Shown here: piece after piece, positions 23,670-31,720 of the stretch
Numbering within the stretch: position 1 is the stretch's first letter
Layout of the letters: every line of letters starts with the position of its first letter
Assembly: GCA_934234185.1 (NCBI GenBank)
Contig: CAKQHO010000014.1
Location: 1-49,539, forward strand
Direction: 5' to 3'
From: an uncultured Psychrobacillus sp.
GTDB taxonomy: Bacteria; Bacillota; Bacilli; Bacillales_A; Planococcaceae
Length of the DNA stretch: 49,539 bases
The notes under the pieces: generated by a model
What the model was told of the DNA's origin: nothing
Seen by the model: only the letters and a program-made list of their open reading frames with translations
Databases searched by the model: none
Program-made: the position numbers and the translations under genes

Positions 23670-24677
23670 TTAACCCCTCTTTTCCATTCGACATTCAATA
23701 GCATGGGCAATACAAGGAATTGTTTCCCCTTGTTGATACGTTAAAGGAGACAGTAACGCTCCTGTTGCTACTAGAAGCACCCGTTTATAAGTTCCATTTT
23801 TAAGCTGATTATATACATGTCCAAAAAAGACAGATGCAGAACAGCCTGGACCACTAGCACCCGCATTAAAAAACTGATCTTTCCCAAAGAACTGGGCACC
23901 AGCATCCTGAAGTATTACACCACTATTTTTATCCTGGAACATATCCTTTAAGATAGCCAGTCCAATTTTCCCTAAATCACCTGTCATAATGACATCATAA
24001 TCGGACATAGAGCTATTCGTATTTTTTAAATGCCTTTCAATTGTGTCTCTCGCAGCAGGTGCCATTGCTGCACCCATATGAAGAGGATCACTTTGATTTC
24101 CATCTACGACACGCCCGATTGTAGCGTGTGTAATGACTGGTGCATCCTCTATTTCTCGTTTAAGTAATGCAAAGCCTGCAGCTGTTACTGTCCATTGAGC
24201 AGTTTTTGGCTTTTGTGCGCCGTATTCTAATGGATAGCGGAATTGTCTCTCTACGGATGGATGATGACTAGAAGCACCGGCCAACACCTTACTGGAACTC
24301 CCTGATTCGAGCAATAGACAGCCCAAAATAGCAGCTTCCATAGAGCTTGCACAAGCGGAGAATACTCCTAACGTAGGGATTGCAAGCTTTCTCGCGGCAA
24401 AGTTAGTGGGACTCACCTGATTTACCAAGTCACCGCCTATAAAGACATCTATGTCATTCATTTTTTCATTTGCTTTTTTAACAGCAATCGCACATGCCTT
24501 TTCAATATATCTTGTAGCTGCGTGCTCATAGGTTTCTTTTGACTCTTTCTCAGTTGGAAGAAATTCATCAAATGAGCTAGCAAAGGGTTTTCCCTTTTCT
24601 ACAGGCCCTCCTACTACGCCCGTACTTGCAATGCAAGGCTTTTGCTTAAACTGAATTGTTCCTGGTGCGTTTACCAT
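23670..24677 (-). CDS. spoVAD: Stage V sporulation protein AD (SpoVAD)
   Basis: A 335-aa soluble, thiolase-fold component of the SpoVA dipicolinate channel; SpoVAD of B. subtilis binds dipicolinic acid directly. Conserved stretches include FIGGDLVNQ, FSACASSMEAA at the thiolase-like cysteine, GASSHHPSVERQFRYP and SGPGCSASVFFG. Length is normal. The start overlaps the end of spoVAC by 7 bp and the stop is 1 bp before spoVAE, so all three are translationally coupled. Confidence 0.95.
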   Translation of the reverse strand: MVNAPGTIQFKQKPCIASTGVVGGPVEKGKPFASSFDEFLPTEKESKETYEHAATRYIEKACAIAVKKANEKMNDIDVFIGGDLVNQVSPTNFAARKLAIPTLGVFSACASSMEAAILGCLLLESGSSSKVLAGASSHHPSVERQFRYPLEYGAQKPKTAQWTVTAAGFALLKREIEDAPVITHATIGRVVDGNQSDPLHMGAAMAPAARDTIERHLKNTNSSMSDYDVIMTGDLGKIGLAILKDMFQDKNSGVILQDAGAQFFGKDQFFNAGASGPGCSASVFFGHVYNQLKNGTYKRVLLVATGALLSPLTYQQGETIPCIAHAIECRMEKRG

Positions 24678-25126
24678 GAAACCACTCCCATCTTCACTAA
24701 AATAGTTTTAATAAGAGCAACAAAAAAAGCAGACAAAACACCAAATACAATAACCGATCCTGCTAACTTGAACATATTACCACCAACACCAAGCACATAA
24801 CCTTCGGTCTTATGTTCAATTGCAGCTGATATGACGGCATTACCAAAGCCAGTTACCGGTACCGCAGAACCCGCTCCGGCAAATTGAGCTATTTTTTTAT
24901 ATAATCCTGTTCCAGTCAGGATTAGCGCAATAAAAATCATCGTTGCTACCGTAGGATTGCCTGCTGTTCGTTCAGTAAATGGAAAGAAACGCATATAAAA
25001 AAAGGAAATTAGTTGTCCAACAGTGCAAAAAATACCACCAACTAGAAATGCCTTCAGCATATTTTGAAATAACTTTGGCTTAGGGGTGTGTTTATCTACT
25101 ACCTTTTGATATTGATTTTTGTCCAT
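24671..25126 (-). CDS. spoVAC: Stage V sporulation protein AC (SpoVAC)
   Basis: A 151-aa membrane protein with about four membrane segments, the mechanosensitive-channel component of the SpoVA complex. Characteristic parts are the N-terminal KHTPKPKLFQNMLKAFLVGG and FAGAGSAVPVTGFGNAV. Its ATG overlaps the stop of the lipoprotein gene in a TAATG junction. Confidence 0.95.
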   Translation of the reverse strand: MDKNQYQKVVDKHTPKPKLFQNMLKAFLVGGIFCTVGQLISFFYMRFFPFTERTAGNPTVATMIFIALILTGTGLYKKIAQFAGAGSAVPVTGFGNAVISAAIEHKTEGYVLGVGGNMFKLAGSVIVFGVLSAFFVALIKTILVKMGVVSW

Positions 25127-25515
25127 TATGTCTCTTCCTTTGAAAGTAATTTTATTTTTTCGATAGATTTTTTTAGCTCATCGTTTTTTTGCTCTTTATC
25201 AACTATTTTTTCAATTTCCCATTTAATTTTCCTATCTCCTGTAACTACTACCTCTTTATCCGGATACTCCTTTTCAATCGCTTTTTTAACTTTTTCTTCA
25301 ATCTTCACCTTTTGAAATCTTTTAAATGTACCTATATCAATAGCTACGATAACCTCATCCTTGTTCATAATGCTCGTATATCCTTGAACGTCATTTCGTT
25401 CATTTAAAACCTTTTCAAGGTCAGTATGGTCTGCCTCCGAATAAACCCTACTTTTTCCTTCCGAGCAAGCAGTTAGCAACAGAAGTATTAACATGAGAGG
25501 AATTATTTTCTTCAT
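25126..25515 (-). CDS. YhcN/YlaJ-like sporulation lipoprotein
   Basis: A 129-aa lipoprotein precursor: MKKIIPLMLILLLLTACSEG carries a signal peptide with the lipobox LTAC (Cys 17). The mature part, with charged KIEEKVKKAIEKEYPDKEV, resembles the YhcN/YlaJ spore lipoprotein domain. The frame stays open to 25698, but AAAAAAGGAG 8 nt before the ATG at 25515 fixes the start. It is the first gene of the spoVA operon, joined to spoVAC by TAATG. YhcN is a spore inner-membrane protein expressed in the forespore. Its pairing with spoVAC-AD-AEb resembles the compact accessory spoVA operons. Confidence 0.8.
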   Translation of the reverse strand: MKKIIPLMLILLLLTACSEGKSRVYSEADHTDLEKVLNERNDVQGYTSIMNKDEVIVAIDIGTFKRFQKVKIEEKVKKAIEKEYPDKEVVVTGDRKIKWEIEKIVDKEQKNDELKKSIEKIKLLSKEET

Positions 25516-25536
25516 AGCAACTTCTCCTTTTTTTCG

Positions 25537-25566
25537 TAGTATGAACAAGGAAAATTTAAATATACG
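25537..25566 (-). promoter_or_regulatory. Sigma-G type forespore promoter of the spoVA operon
   Basis: On the minus strand, CGTATA (25566-25561), a 17-nt spacer and CATACTA (25543-25537) match the sigma-G consensus: the -10 is exact and the -35 is one base off. They lie 20 nt before the lipoprotein start. Confidence 0.65.
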
Positions 25567-25610
25567 GAGTACATATTGAGTTGTTTGCCCTAGTCTTTTA
25601 GGAAACTCAA

Positions 25611-25619
25611 CATAAATTA
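25611..25619 (+). promoter_or_regulatory. Sigma-K type -10 box of the CotZ-like gene
   Basis: CATAAATTA matches CATAnnnTA and lies 13 nt before AAAGGAGGTG. A convincing -35 AC element at the right distance is missing, so this is tentative. Confidence 0.4.
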
Positions 25620-25648
25620 CAAAAGAAGTAGCAAAGGAGGTGAAAACA

Positions 25649-26173
25649 ATGGGTTGTGGAAGAGTTGAAAATGTAGGCGATAATAAACACCATGACAAAG
25701 GAAATTGTGTTTGTGACGTTGTCCGTGCTATTTTAGATATTCAAAACCAAGCAACTGACGAATGTGGAGAATGTCCTACAAATTGTTTCTTAGAGCCACT
25801 AGGCGGATTAACAAATCCAGCAAGAAACAATGCTGATACTCGTGTATTTATGCTTCTTACTAAAGACGGAGATCCTTTTAAAGCTTTCTTTCGTACTCGC
25901 ACTACGCCAAACACCGGAGATTGTGTATCTGTCTTCTTCCGAGTAGAAAGTATTTTCGATAATTGCTGTGCAACTTTACGTGTATTACAACCGTTAGGCC
26001 GTGATGGTCATGGTATTCCTCTAGTAAGTGATACTGACCGTAGCAGAATTGACTTAACTCAAATTTGTGAAGCAGTAAACTTTAGAAGCACTAATAGCTG
26101 TATTACTGTGGATTTAAATTGTTTCTGTGGAATTGAATGTATTGCAGATGTATATTTAGATGTTTGTGACTGA
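25649..26173 (+). CDS. CotY/CotZ-family cysteine-rich spore coat protein
   Basis: A 174-aa outer coat/crust (exosporium basal layer in other species) protein. Cys-rich clusters are CVCDVV near the N-terminus, CGECPTNC, FDNCCATL and LNCFCGIECI near the C-terminus. CotY, CotZ and ExsY use such cysteines for disulfide-linked hexagonal sheets. The ATG at 25649 follows AAAGGAGGTGA at 7 nt; an in-frame GTG at 25640 is inside that site. It is transcribed divergently from the spoVA operon and convergently with the CotO-like gene, and ends in a strong terminator. Whether it is CotY or CotZ cannot be decided. Confidence 0.9.
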   Translation: MGCGRVENVGDNKHHDKGNCVCDVVRAILDIQNQATDECGECPTNCFLEPLGGLTNPARNNADTRVFMLLTKDGDPFKAFFRTRTTPNTGDCVSVFFRVESIFDNCCATLRVLQPLGRDGHGIPLVSDTDRSRIDLTQICEAVNFRSTNSCITVDLNCFCGIECIADVYLDVCD

Positions 26174-26198
26174 TCGTTTCAATAGTGTAGTGTCTATT

Positions 26199-26225
26199 CC
26201 GTTCGGGTAACCGAACGGTTTTTTT
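26199..26225 (+). terminator. Intrinsic terminator of the CotZ-like gene
   Basis: CCGTTCGG, GTAA and CCGAACGG followed by seven T. Confidence 0.92.
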
Positions 26226-26276
26226 ATTTATCGTATTTTATTGTCCTGCTCATGCACCTCGTCTTTTCGAGGTCAA

Positions 26277-26308
26277 ATGAAAAAGCTACCCCATATAAAG
26301 GGTAGCCA
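26277..26308 (-). terminator. Intrinsic terminator of the CotO-like gene
   Basis: On the minus strand, GCTACCC and GGGTAGC with an 8-nt loop are followed by TTTTTCAT. Confidence 0.8.
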
Positions 26309-26312
26309 TTGT

Positions 26313-26687
26313 TTATTTTAATATACTGCCTCTCCAGGCAACTCGTTTTACTTGTTCTATAGGATACGCTATTAATTCAGAAGAATTTGTTTTGATAGTG
26401 ACCATCTGAGAATCGATTTTCTCAACTTCCCCTTGTATTAACACGCCATCTTCCATATGGAAGGTTAACGGGCGATAGACTTGCTTTTGAAATGGCTTTG
26501 AAAGGAATTTTAGCTGTTCCATCATCGCATAATTTTTTTCGGATACTGTGCTTTTTATTTCATAAATAGACGTACTTTCTTCCTCTAAGCTAATTACCTC
26601 ACTTGGAGAATCTCTCCTAAAATCAGCAGGAAGATGAAATACCGGTGGGCCTTTTATATAAAGTAAAGGATCATTAAATGAGTTCAC
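26313..26687 (-). CDS. CotO-like spore coat protein
   Basis: A 124-aa protein beginning MNSFNDPLLYIKGP; the PLLYI opening and the C-terminal domain (RPLTFHMEDG, GEVEKIDSQMVTIKT, YPIEQVKRVAWRG) resemble the CotO family, in shorter form. In B. subtilis cotO (yjbX) is next to cotZ, and here it faces the CotZ-like gene, which supports the call. Two GTG codons compete for the start. The one at 26687 is 7 nt after AAGGA and is preferred over 26693, which abuts it. A very good sigma-K promoter precedes the gene. CotO is needed for late coat and crust assembly in the mother cell. Confidence 0.62.
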   Translation of the reverse strand: MNSFNDPLLYIKGPPVFHLPADFRRDSPSEVISLEEESTSIYEIKSTVSEKNYAMMEQLKFLSKPFQKQVYRPLTFHMEDGVLIQGEVEKIDSQMVTIKTNSSELIAYPIEQVKRVAWRGSILK

Positions 26688-26705
26688 AGACACATCCTTT
26701 TTGCT

Positions 26706-26735
26706 TTATTTTATGCATGAATAATTAAAAAGGTG
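26706..26735 (-). promoter_or_regulatory. Sigma-K promoter of the CotO-like gene
   Basis: On the minus strand, CACC, a 16-nt spacer and CATAAAATA fit the sigma-K consensus (AC at -35, CATAnnnTA at -10), followed closely by AAAAAGGA. Coordinates are read by eye and could shift by one or two bases. Confidence 0.6.
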
Positions 26736-26742
26736 CTTTTGC

Positions 26743-28107
26743 CTATAAGGAAGATAAAAACAAAGTAGCCAGCCCCAGGTAAATAAGTATGCTCACAAGG
26801 TCATTAATAGTCGTTATAAATGGTCCTGATGCTACAGCTGGGTCAATTTTCATCCGATGTATTAATAATGGAATAAAAGAGCCTCCAAGGGTCGCAACAA
26901 ATATAGAGCCAAAAATAGCGCTGCCAACTAAAGCACCAACTATTAAATCATGCTTCCAAATGAATACTACTCCTACTACTAGTAAACCACAAATAAGTCC
27001 GGTAATAAGTCCGGTTCCTGCTTCTCTATATAATAATCTCAGCTTACTTTCTTCTTCAATATCACCGCTCGCAATACCTCTTACAGCAACGGCTAAGGCT
27101 TGTGTGCCACTATTTCCTGCCATTCCTGCAATCAGCGGAATGAATACAGCTAAGAGTGCTACTTTATCTAACGTTTGCTCGAAAATACTCATTAAATTTG
27201 CTGTCATCATTCCAAGGAATAACAGAATGATTAGCCAAGGCAAGCGTTTCTTAGCTGCTTGAAGCGGTCCTTTATCAAAAGTATCCATGTCAGAAACTGC
27301 CGCTAGCTTTGAATAATCGTCTGAAGCTTCTTCCTCCATAACATCGATAATATCATCTACTGTAACGATTCCTAATAGTCGATTATTGATGTCGACTACT
27401 GGGACTGCCAAAAAGTCATAGTCACGGATCATACGAGCAACCAACTCCTGATCTTCTGTCGCTGGTACACTTACTACCCGGTCACTCATTACCTCTTTTA
27501 TTAGAGTATCCTCATCAGCAACGATTAAATCTCGAAGTGAAATAACTCCACTCAAGCGGTTATTATCATCTATTACAAACAAATAGTAAATAGTTTCTGC
27601 ATCTGGTGCTTCATTCCTTAAAATGTTCATTGCAGATCGACAAGTCGAATTCTCAGGAATTGCAACATATTCTGTTGTCATAATAGCACCGGCAGTATAT
27701 TCCTCATAATGTAAAAGGTCCTTTATTTCTTGGGCAGACTCTTTATCCATCATATTTAAATAGCTTGCAGCATGACCTTCTTCTAATTCGTTTAAAACAT
27801 CTGCTGCGTTATCTGCATACATATAAGAAAGCATATCAGCCGCATAGGTTGATTCCATTTCATTTAGATAAAATTCATATAATTCCTCATCAAACTTAGT
27901 GGCTTCAAAAAGCTCTGCCATTTCTTTAGGAGAGAGGTAATGAAAGATTCTTTGCCTGAGTTCAGGCTCTACCTTTTCAAAAAATAGTGATTGGTCATAA
28001 GGATGAAGCTCCATAAATGTGTTACGAAATTCATCCATAGCCTCTGTACGTAAATAGTGAATTAAATTTGTTTCTTCGATTTCTAGTTGATTTAACTCTT
28101 CTTTCAT
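26743..28107 (-). CDS. mgtE: Magnesium transporter MgtE
   Basis: A 454-aa Mg2+ channel/transporter. It has the superhelical MgtE N domain (about 15-130; LSPKEMAELFEA, ADVLNELEEG), a pair of CBS domains (about 135-260) that sense cytosolic Mg2+, and a C-terminal five-helix pore (about 285-454) with AGMAGNSGTQALAV and the ion-selective Asp/Asn region near FITTINDLVSI. Length is standard. The ATG follows AAAGGAGGGG. Only about 130 bp separate it from the upstream gene and no M-box leader is visible there, so control is probably by the CBS gate rather than by an RNA switch. It occupies the place where B. subtilis has other genes (prpE side). Confidence 0.95.
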   Translation of the reverse strand: MKEELNQLEIEETNLIHYLRTEAMDEFRNTFMELHPYDQSLFFEKVEPELRQRIFHYLSPKEMAELFEATKFDEELYEFYLNEMESTYAADMLSYMYADNAADVLNELEEGHAASYLNMMDKESAQEIKDLLHYEEYTAGAIMTTEYVAIPENSTCRSAMNILRNEAPDAETIYYLFVIDDNNRLSGVISLRDLIVADEDTLIKEVMSDRVVSVPATEDQELVARMIRDYDFLAVPVVDINNRLLGIVTVDDIIDVMEEEASDDYSKLAAVSDMDTFDKGPLQAAKKRLPWLIILLFLGMMTANLMSIFEQTLDKVALLAVFIPLIAGMAGNSGTQALAVAVRGIASGDIEEESKLRLLYREAGTGLITGLICGLLVVGVVFIWKHDLIVGALVGSAIFGSIFVATLGGSFIPLLIHRMKIDPAVASGPFITTINDLVSILIYLGLATLFLSSL

Positions 28108-28221
28108 CCCTTTCCCCTCCTTTCAGCAGTCATACTTATTTTACGGTCCATTTTTTTGTATATCAACAAGTAAATATAGTTAACTATTATTCCCCAGGAA
28201 ATGAAACAGAAAACAACTAAA

Positions 28222-28256
28222 CGTAAAAATCCACTGTATTATTGTTCAGTGGATTT
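28222..28256 (-). terminator. Intrinsic terminator overlapping the end of the rluD-like gene
   Basis: The stem AAATCCACTG/CAGTGGATTT is followed by TTTTACG on the minus strand. The stop codon at 28239-28241 is in the loop, so the hairpin uses the last codons of the gene. Confidence 0.7.
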
Positions 28257-29150
28257 AGATAAAATTATATTCATGTCTTTGGAATATTCAGCTGTAATAG
28301 CAAGAGGTTGCTTCGTAAATGGGTGAATAAACTCAATTTTTCTTGCATGGAGAGCTTGTCTATTCATGATAGTTAATTTTCCTCCGTACAAATCATCTCC
28401 CAATAATGGGTGACCTATATGAGCCATATGTACACGAATTTGATGAGTTCTTCCTGTATGAAGAGTTAAACTAACGTGTGTAAATTTTTCCTGACCAATC
28501 GTAAGTCTGCCCAATACATGACCAGATGTCCTCGCATATTTACCTTCTGATGTTACAAGGCGCTCGATAATACTTGTCGACTTTCTACCAATAGGTGCTT
28601 CTATGACAAACGCATCCTCTGCTATATGGCCATGTACAAGCGCTTCATATGTCTTGATTATTAAATCATTTTTTTGCATCTCGCTAAACAGATGATGGGC
28701 ATGTCTATGCTTGGCAACACAGATTACTCCTGATGTATCCTTATCTAGTCGTGTTACTATATGAACAGTAGCAGGAAGTTTACATGCTTCCAAATAACCG
28801 GCTATGCCATTTGCTACTGTTCCGGTCGGATGCTCTTTCGACGGAATCGTACTGATTCCTGCCTCCTTTAGGATAATCAGTATATGCTCATCCTCAAAAA
28901 GAATCGGAAAATTCATTTTTTCAGGGATTAACCCTTCACTTTTCTTTTCCTCCGGAAAATTTATCGTCACTTGATCTCCTTCTTTTACTATGTGACGGAC
29001 TGTTTTTTCCTCTCCATTCACTAATATGGAGCCACCTTCAAATTTAATACTAGTTAATGCCTTTTTAGATATTCCATAGTTTCGAATAGCGTCTCTTAAA
29101 GGCATACTCTCTTTTGTTTTAAAGGACAGCTGGATAGACTTACTGCTCAT
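28239..29150 (-). CDS. RluA-family rRNA/tRNA pseudouridine synthase (YjbO-like)
   Basis: A 303-aa enzyme with an N-terminal S4 RNA-binding domain (about 14-75; NYGISKKALTSIKF, VRHIVKEGDQVTI) and an RluA catalytic domain. The catalytic Asp is in RLDKDTSGV (about residue 138), followed by KTYEALVHG and GRTHQIRVHMAHIGHPLLGD. It corresponds in position and type to B. subtilis YjbO. The exact target uridine is not predictable. The start overlaps the stop of NAD kinase by 4 bp (ATGA), so it is the last gene of a yjbL-relQ-nadK-rluD operon. Confidence 0.92.
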   Translation of the reverse strand: MSSKSIQLSFKTKESMPLRDAIRNYGISKKALTSIKFEGGSILVNGEEKTVRHIVKEGDQVTINFPEEKKSEGLIPEKMNFPILFEDEHILIILKEAGISTIPSKEHPTGTVANGIAGYLEACKLPATVHIVTRLDKDTSGVICVAKHRHAHHLFSEMQKNDLIIKTYEALVHGHIAEDAFVIEAPIGRKSTSIIERLVTSEGKYARTSGHVLGRLTIGQEKFTHVSLTLHTGRTHQIRVHMAHIGHPLLGDDLYGGKLTIMNRQALHARKIEFIHPFTKQPLAITAEYSKDMNIILSKSTEQ

Positions 29151-29953
29151 AATTTTAAATCACTATCTATAAATGAATCATGAACTCTCTGCCAGAATGG
29201 GAAAGCACGAAATCTTGCAAATCTTACTTTTTGATCAGCCACTCTATACTCAATAGAAGAAACATCCTTATGAAGTAAATGTAAATGATCTACAGTGACC
29301 ATAAAATCGGGACCCTGTACAGGCTTTAATATACAAGTGTGATGCTTTGGAAGGACCAAGGATGATCCAACCGTTCGAAATACGCGGTTATTAATCGAGG
29401 CAATCTCAGCAAGCTGCATAGAATCTAGAGATGGATGAACAATCGCTCCACCAAGAGCTTTATTGTACGCGGTACTCCCAGATGGAGTAGACATACATAA
29501 TCCATCACCTCTAAAACGTTCAAAATGGCTGCCATTTAACTCCACGTCCATCACTAATGTCACATCTGGAGATTTAACCGTTGATTCATTTAACGCTAGG
29601 TAAACAGAGCTGTCCTCTCCATGGCTGTAGTTAATCGTAACCTCTAAGAGAGGATACTCAATCACTTTGAACTCTTTTTTCGCAATACTAATTACTAACT
29701 TCTCAATTTCTTCAGGTTTCCAATCTGCATAGAAGCCCAAATGACCAGTGTGTATACCAACAAAGGCTACTGAATTAGTAAGATGCTTGTATTTATGGAA
29801 GGCATGTAGAAGTGTTCCGTCTCCGCCTATAGATAAGACAATATCAGGACTTTCCTCATCTAGAATAAGACCAAAATCTGTTAGATAAGTCTTTGCGCTT
29901 TCCATCAAGCTATTAGATAATTCATCATTTCTAGATTGAATAAAAAATTTCAT
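29147..29953 (-). CDS. ppnK: NAD kinase (PpnK/NadF)
   Basis: A 268-aa cytosolic enzyme making NADP+ from NAD+ and ATP. The catalytic GGDGTLLHA loop is at 43-51, the NE/D motif LALNESTV follows in the middle, and SGSTAYNKALGGAIVHP is the substrate loop. The open frame continues upstream to 30073 inside relQ. GGAGG about 10 nt before the ATG at 29953 sets the start, 22 bp after relQ. It is coupled to the downstream pseudouridine synthase. It corresponds to B. subtilis ppnKA (yjbN). Confidence 0.95.
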   Translation of the reverse strand: MKFFIQSRNDELSNSLMESAKTYLTDFGLILDEESPDIVLSIGGDGTLLHAFHKYKHLTNSVAFVGIHTGHLGFYADWKPEEIEKLVISIAKKEFKVIEYPLLEVTINYSHGEDSSVYLALNESTVKSPDVTLVMDVELNGSHFERFRGDGLCMSTPSGSTAYNKALGGAIVHPSLDSMQLAEIASINNRVFRTVGSSLVLPKHHTCILKPVQGPDFMVTVDHLHLLHKDVSSIEYRVADQKVRFARFRAFPFWQRVHDSFIDSDLKL

Positions 29954-29975
29954 CGTACCCCACCTCCAGCTTCTT

Positions 29976-30629
29976 TTAGTTTTCTTGAATTCTAGGAGTA
30001 GACATTTCTTTATTTTCACTAAAAAACTTCTGAGCTTCTTGAATTTCCCCGCGTATAAGGGACATTTCTTCATCTAGCCGAAATGCAGCCTCTGCCGCAT
30101 ATTGAAGTCTATTTTTTATTTCCTCTGGGAATATCCCTTTATATTTATAATTTAGTGAATGCTCAATGGAGGCCCAAAAGTTCATGGCAAGGGTGCGTAT
30201 TTGAATCTCCACCAATATTTTTACTTCACCATGGATTGTTTGTACCGGATATTCAATGATCATGTGAAAGGAACGATAACCGCTTTGCTTTTTATTCGAA
30301 ATATAATCCCTTTCCTCTACAATCTTGATATCCTTTCTACGTCTTAGCAATTCTACCACGGTTCCTATATCATCTACGAATTGACACATCATCCGTAAGC
30401 CCGCTATATCTGGTATTTCCTTTGCCAACGCTTCGGATGGCTCAAAAACGATTCCCTTTTCTAAGGATTTATCATAAATACTTGCTAACGGCTTTACTCT
30501 TCCTGTAACAAACTCGATGGGGGAATTTGTATTTTCTACATCAAACTGCGAGCGCATTCCCTTTAGCTTGATCTTCAACTCTGAAACTGCTTGCTTATAT
30601 GGCTCTAAAAAACGATCCCATTGGCCCAT
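29976..30629 (-). CDS. relQ: Small alarmone synthetase RelQ (GTP pyrophosphokinase, YjbM)
   Basis: A 217-aa small alarmone synthetase producing (p)ppGpp, without hydrolase or regulatory domains. Synthetase motifs are in order: GRVKPLASIYDK, IPDIAGLRMMCQF, SNKKQSGYRSFHMII, the catalytic Glu region VEIQIRTLAMNFWASIEHSLNYKY and RLDEEM. Members form tetramers that are activated by pppGpp. The ATG follows GGAGG 9 nt upstream. It lies between yjbL and NAD kinase in one operon, as in B. subtilis. Confidence 0.95.
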   Translation of the reverse strand: MGQWDRFLEPYKQAVSELKIKLKGMRSQFDVENTNSPIEFVTGRVKPLASIYDKSLEKGIVFEPSEALAKEIPDIAGLRMMCQFVDDIGTVVELLRRRKDIKIVEERDYISNKKQSGYRSFHMIIEYPVQTIHGEVKILVEIQIRTLAMNFWASIEHSLNYKYKGIFPEEIKNRLQYAAEAAFRLDEEMSLIRGEIQEAQKFFSENKEMSTPRIQEN

Positions 30630-30657
30630 ATACCTTACCCTCCATTATGTCGCTTCC

Positions 30658-31074
30658 TTAAGCCTGTAAAATTTCCTTGAAGGTTAATTCTACTGCTTGA
30701 GAAAAGTCTTCTCCATAATTATCATTTCCTTCAATGTTATACACAAGTGACTTCAGCTCTTCTTTAAAATTATGAAGAACAATTCGCTGACTCCCAAACT
30801 GTATAGTAGGATCATCCTCTGCCTTTAAGGCGCTGACTAGTAATGGCCATACCTCTTGCCCAAATTTTAAGTACTGATAGCCCGTGTTATCCTCCAATAG
30901 ATAAACAAAAGCCATACCATCCGAATCAACTAACATTTGTCCACTTGCTTGAATAGAAACCTCCATCGGTACTACCTCTAATGTAAAACGAATATCATTT
31001 TCAAACTGTACGCCACTTTTTATTTGATAAGTAATAGGCAAAATATATCGTTCCCTTCTTGTTATTTTGTCCAT
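30658..31074 (-). CDS. yjbL: UPF0738-family protein, YjbL-like
   Basis: A protein of up to 138 aa with the UPF0738 core GQMLVDSDGMAFVYLLED and HNFKEELKSLVYNIEGNDNYG. Function unknown. The start is doubtful. The ATG at 31074 has no visible ribosome-binding site, while AAGGG inside the frame precedes an in-frame TTG (31026-31028) about 12 codons from the end of the extension. It is the first gene of the operon leading to relQ, NAD kinase and rluD, divergent from yjbK. Confidence 0.8.
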   Translation of the reverse strand: MDKITRRERYILPITYQIKSGVQFENDIRFTLEVVPMEVSIQASGQMLVDSDGMAFVYLLEDNTGYQYLKFGQEVWPLLVSALKAEDDPTIQFGSQRIVLHNFKEELKSLVYNIEGNDNYGEDFSQAVELTFKEILQA

Positions 31075-31094
31075 ACTGTAACTATTTTAACATA

Positions 31095-31122
31095 TTGAAA
31101 CTAGTTGAAAACCGTCTATAAT
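31095..31122 (+). promoter_or_regulatory. Sigma-A promoter of the yjbK-yjbJ unit
   Basis: TTGAAA (31095-31100), a 16-nt spacer and an exact TATAAT (31117-31122). Transcription would begin near 31129. Confidence 0.7.
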
Positions 31123-31147
31123 GAAATAAATGAAAGGCTGGGATATC

Positions 31148-31714
31148 ATGCTTTCGGAAAAAGAAATTGAATTTAAAAACTTACTAACAAAAGAGGAATT
31201 TGACCGACTCCTCCATTCCTTTAATGTATCAGGGAAGGATTTTCACTCTCAAACAAATTACTATTTTGATACGCCTGACCAGTATTTTAAGAACAACAAA
31301 ATAGGATTTCGTTTGAGAGTTTTAGAAAATCGCAACGAAATTACTTTAAAAATCCCTGTGGAATCCCACGTAATGCAAGAGCAAACCATTGTAATTTCTG
31401 ACCAGGAAAAAGACAACATCTTGTCTAAGTCTGAATTTCCTAGCTTGTCTTTTATAGAAGAAAGAAATCTTGATTACAATTTTAAATGTATCGGAAGTAT
31501 TCAAACAAACCGAGCTCAGGTCGATATAAATAATGGAGTGTTATTCTTTGACCATTCCTTTTATAGTCAAATGGAAGATTATGAGTTAGAATATGAAAGT
31601 CAGAATGTCGAAATTGGACATCAATTTTTCATGCAGCTTTTGAAAGAACATCATATTCCAATTCGTAAAACAGATAAAAAAATTGCAAGACTTGTAAAAA
31701 CATTGAAAGGCTGA
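31148..31714 (+). CDS. yjbK: CYTH-domain triphosphate tunnel metalloenzyme, YjbK
   Basis: A 188-aa protein of the CYTH (CyaB-thiamine triphosphatase) superfamily: the ExExK signature is EIEFK near the N-terminus, followed by YFDTPDQYFKNNKIGFRLRV and ITLKIPV with the alternating charged residues of the tunnel. Such enzymes hydrolyse inorganic or organic triphosphates; YjbK substrate is uncertain. An ATG at 31130 would be almost at the predicted transcription start. The ATG at 31148 has AAAGG about 10 nt upstream and is preferred. The neighbour of RelQ in both genomes, it may link to nucleotide metabolism (inference). Confidence 0.85.
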   Translation: MLSEKEIEFKNLLTKEEFDRLLHSFNVSGKDFHSQTNYYFDTPDQYFKNNKIGFRLRVLENRNEITLKIPVESHVMQEQTIVISDQEKDNILSKSEFPSLSFIEERNLDYNFKCIGSIQTNRAQVDINNGVLFFDHSFYSQMEDYELEYESQNVEIGHQFFMQLLKEHHIPIRKTDKKIARLVKTLKG

Positions 31715-31720
31715 TGCTTT

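Noticed and set aside
25516..25698. N-terminal extension of the spore lipoprotein
   Set aside because: It would place 61 residues before a perfect signal peptide and run across the sigma-G promoter. The ATG at 25515 has a good ribosome-binding site.
28108..28238. M-box magnesium riboswitch ahead of mgtE
   Set aside because: Only about 130 bp are available and none of the conserved M-box helices or the GCUAGGUGAGGCUCC-like motif is visible.
29954..30073. Long overlap of NAD kinase with relQ
   Set aside because: The upstream part of the NAD kinase frame has no start signal. The ATG at 29953 with GGAGG removes the overlap.
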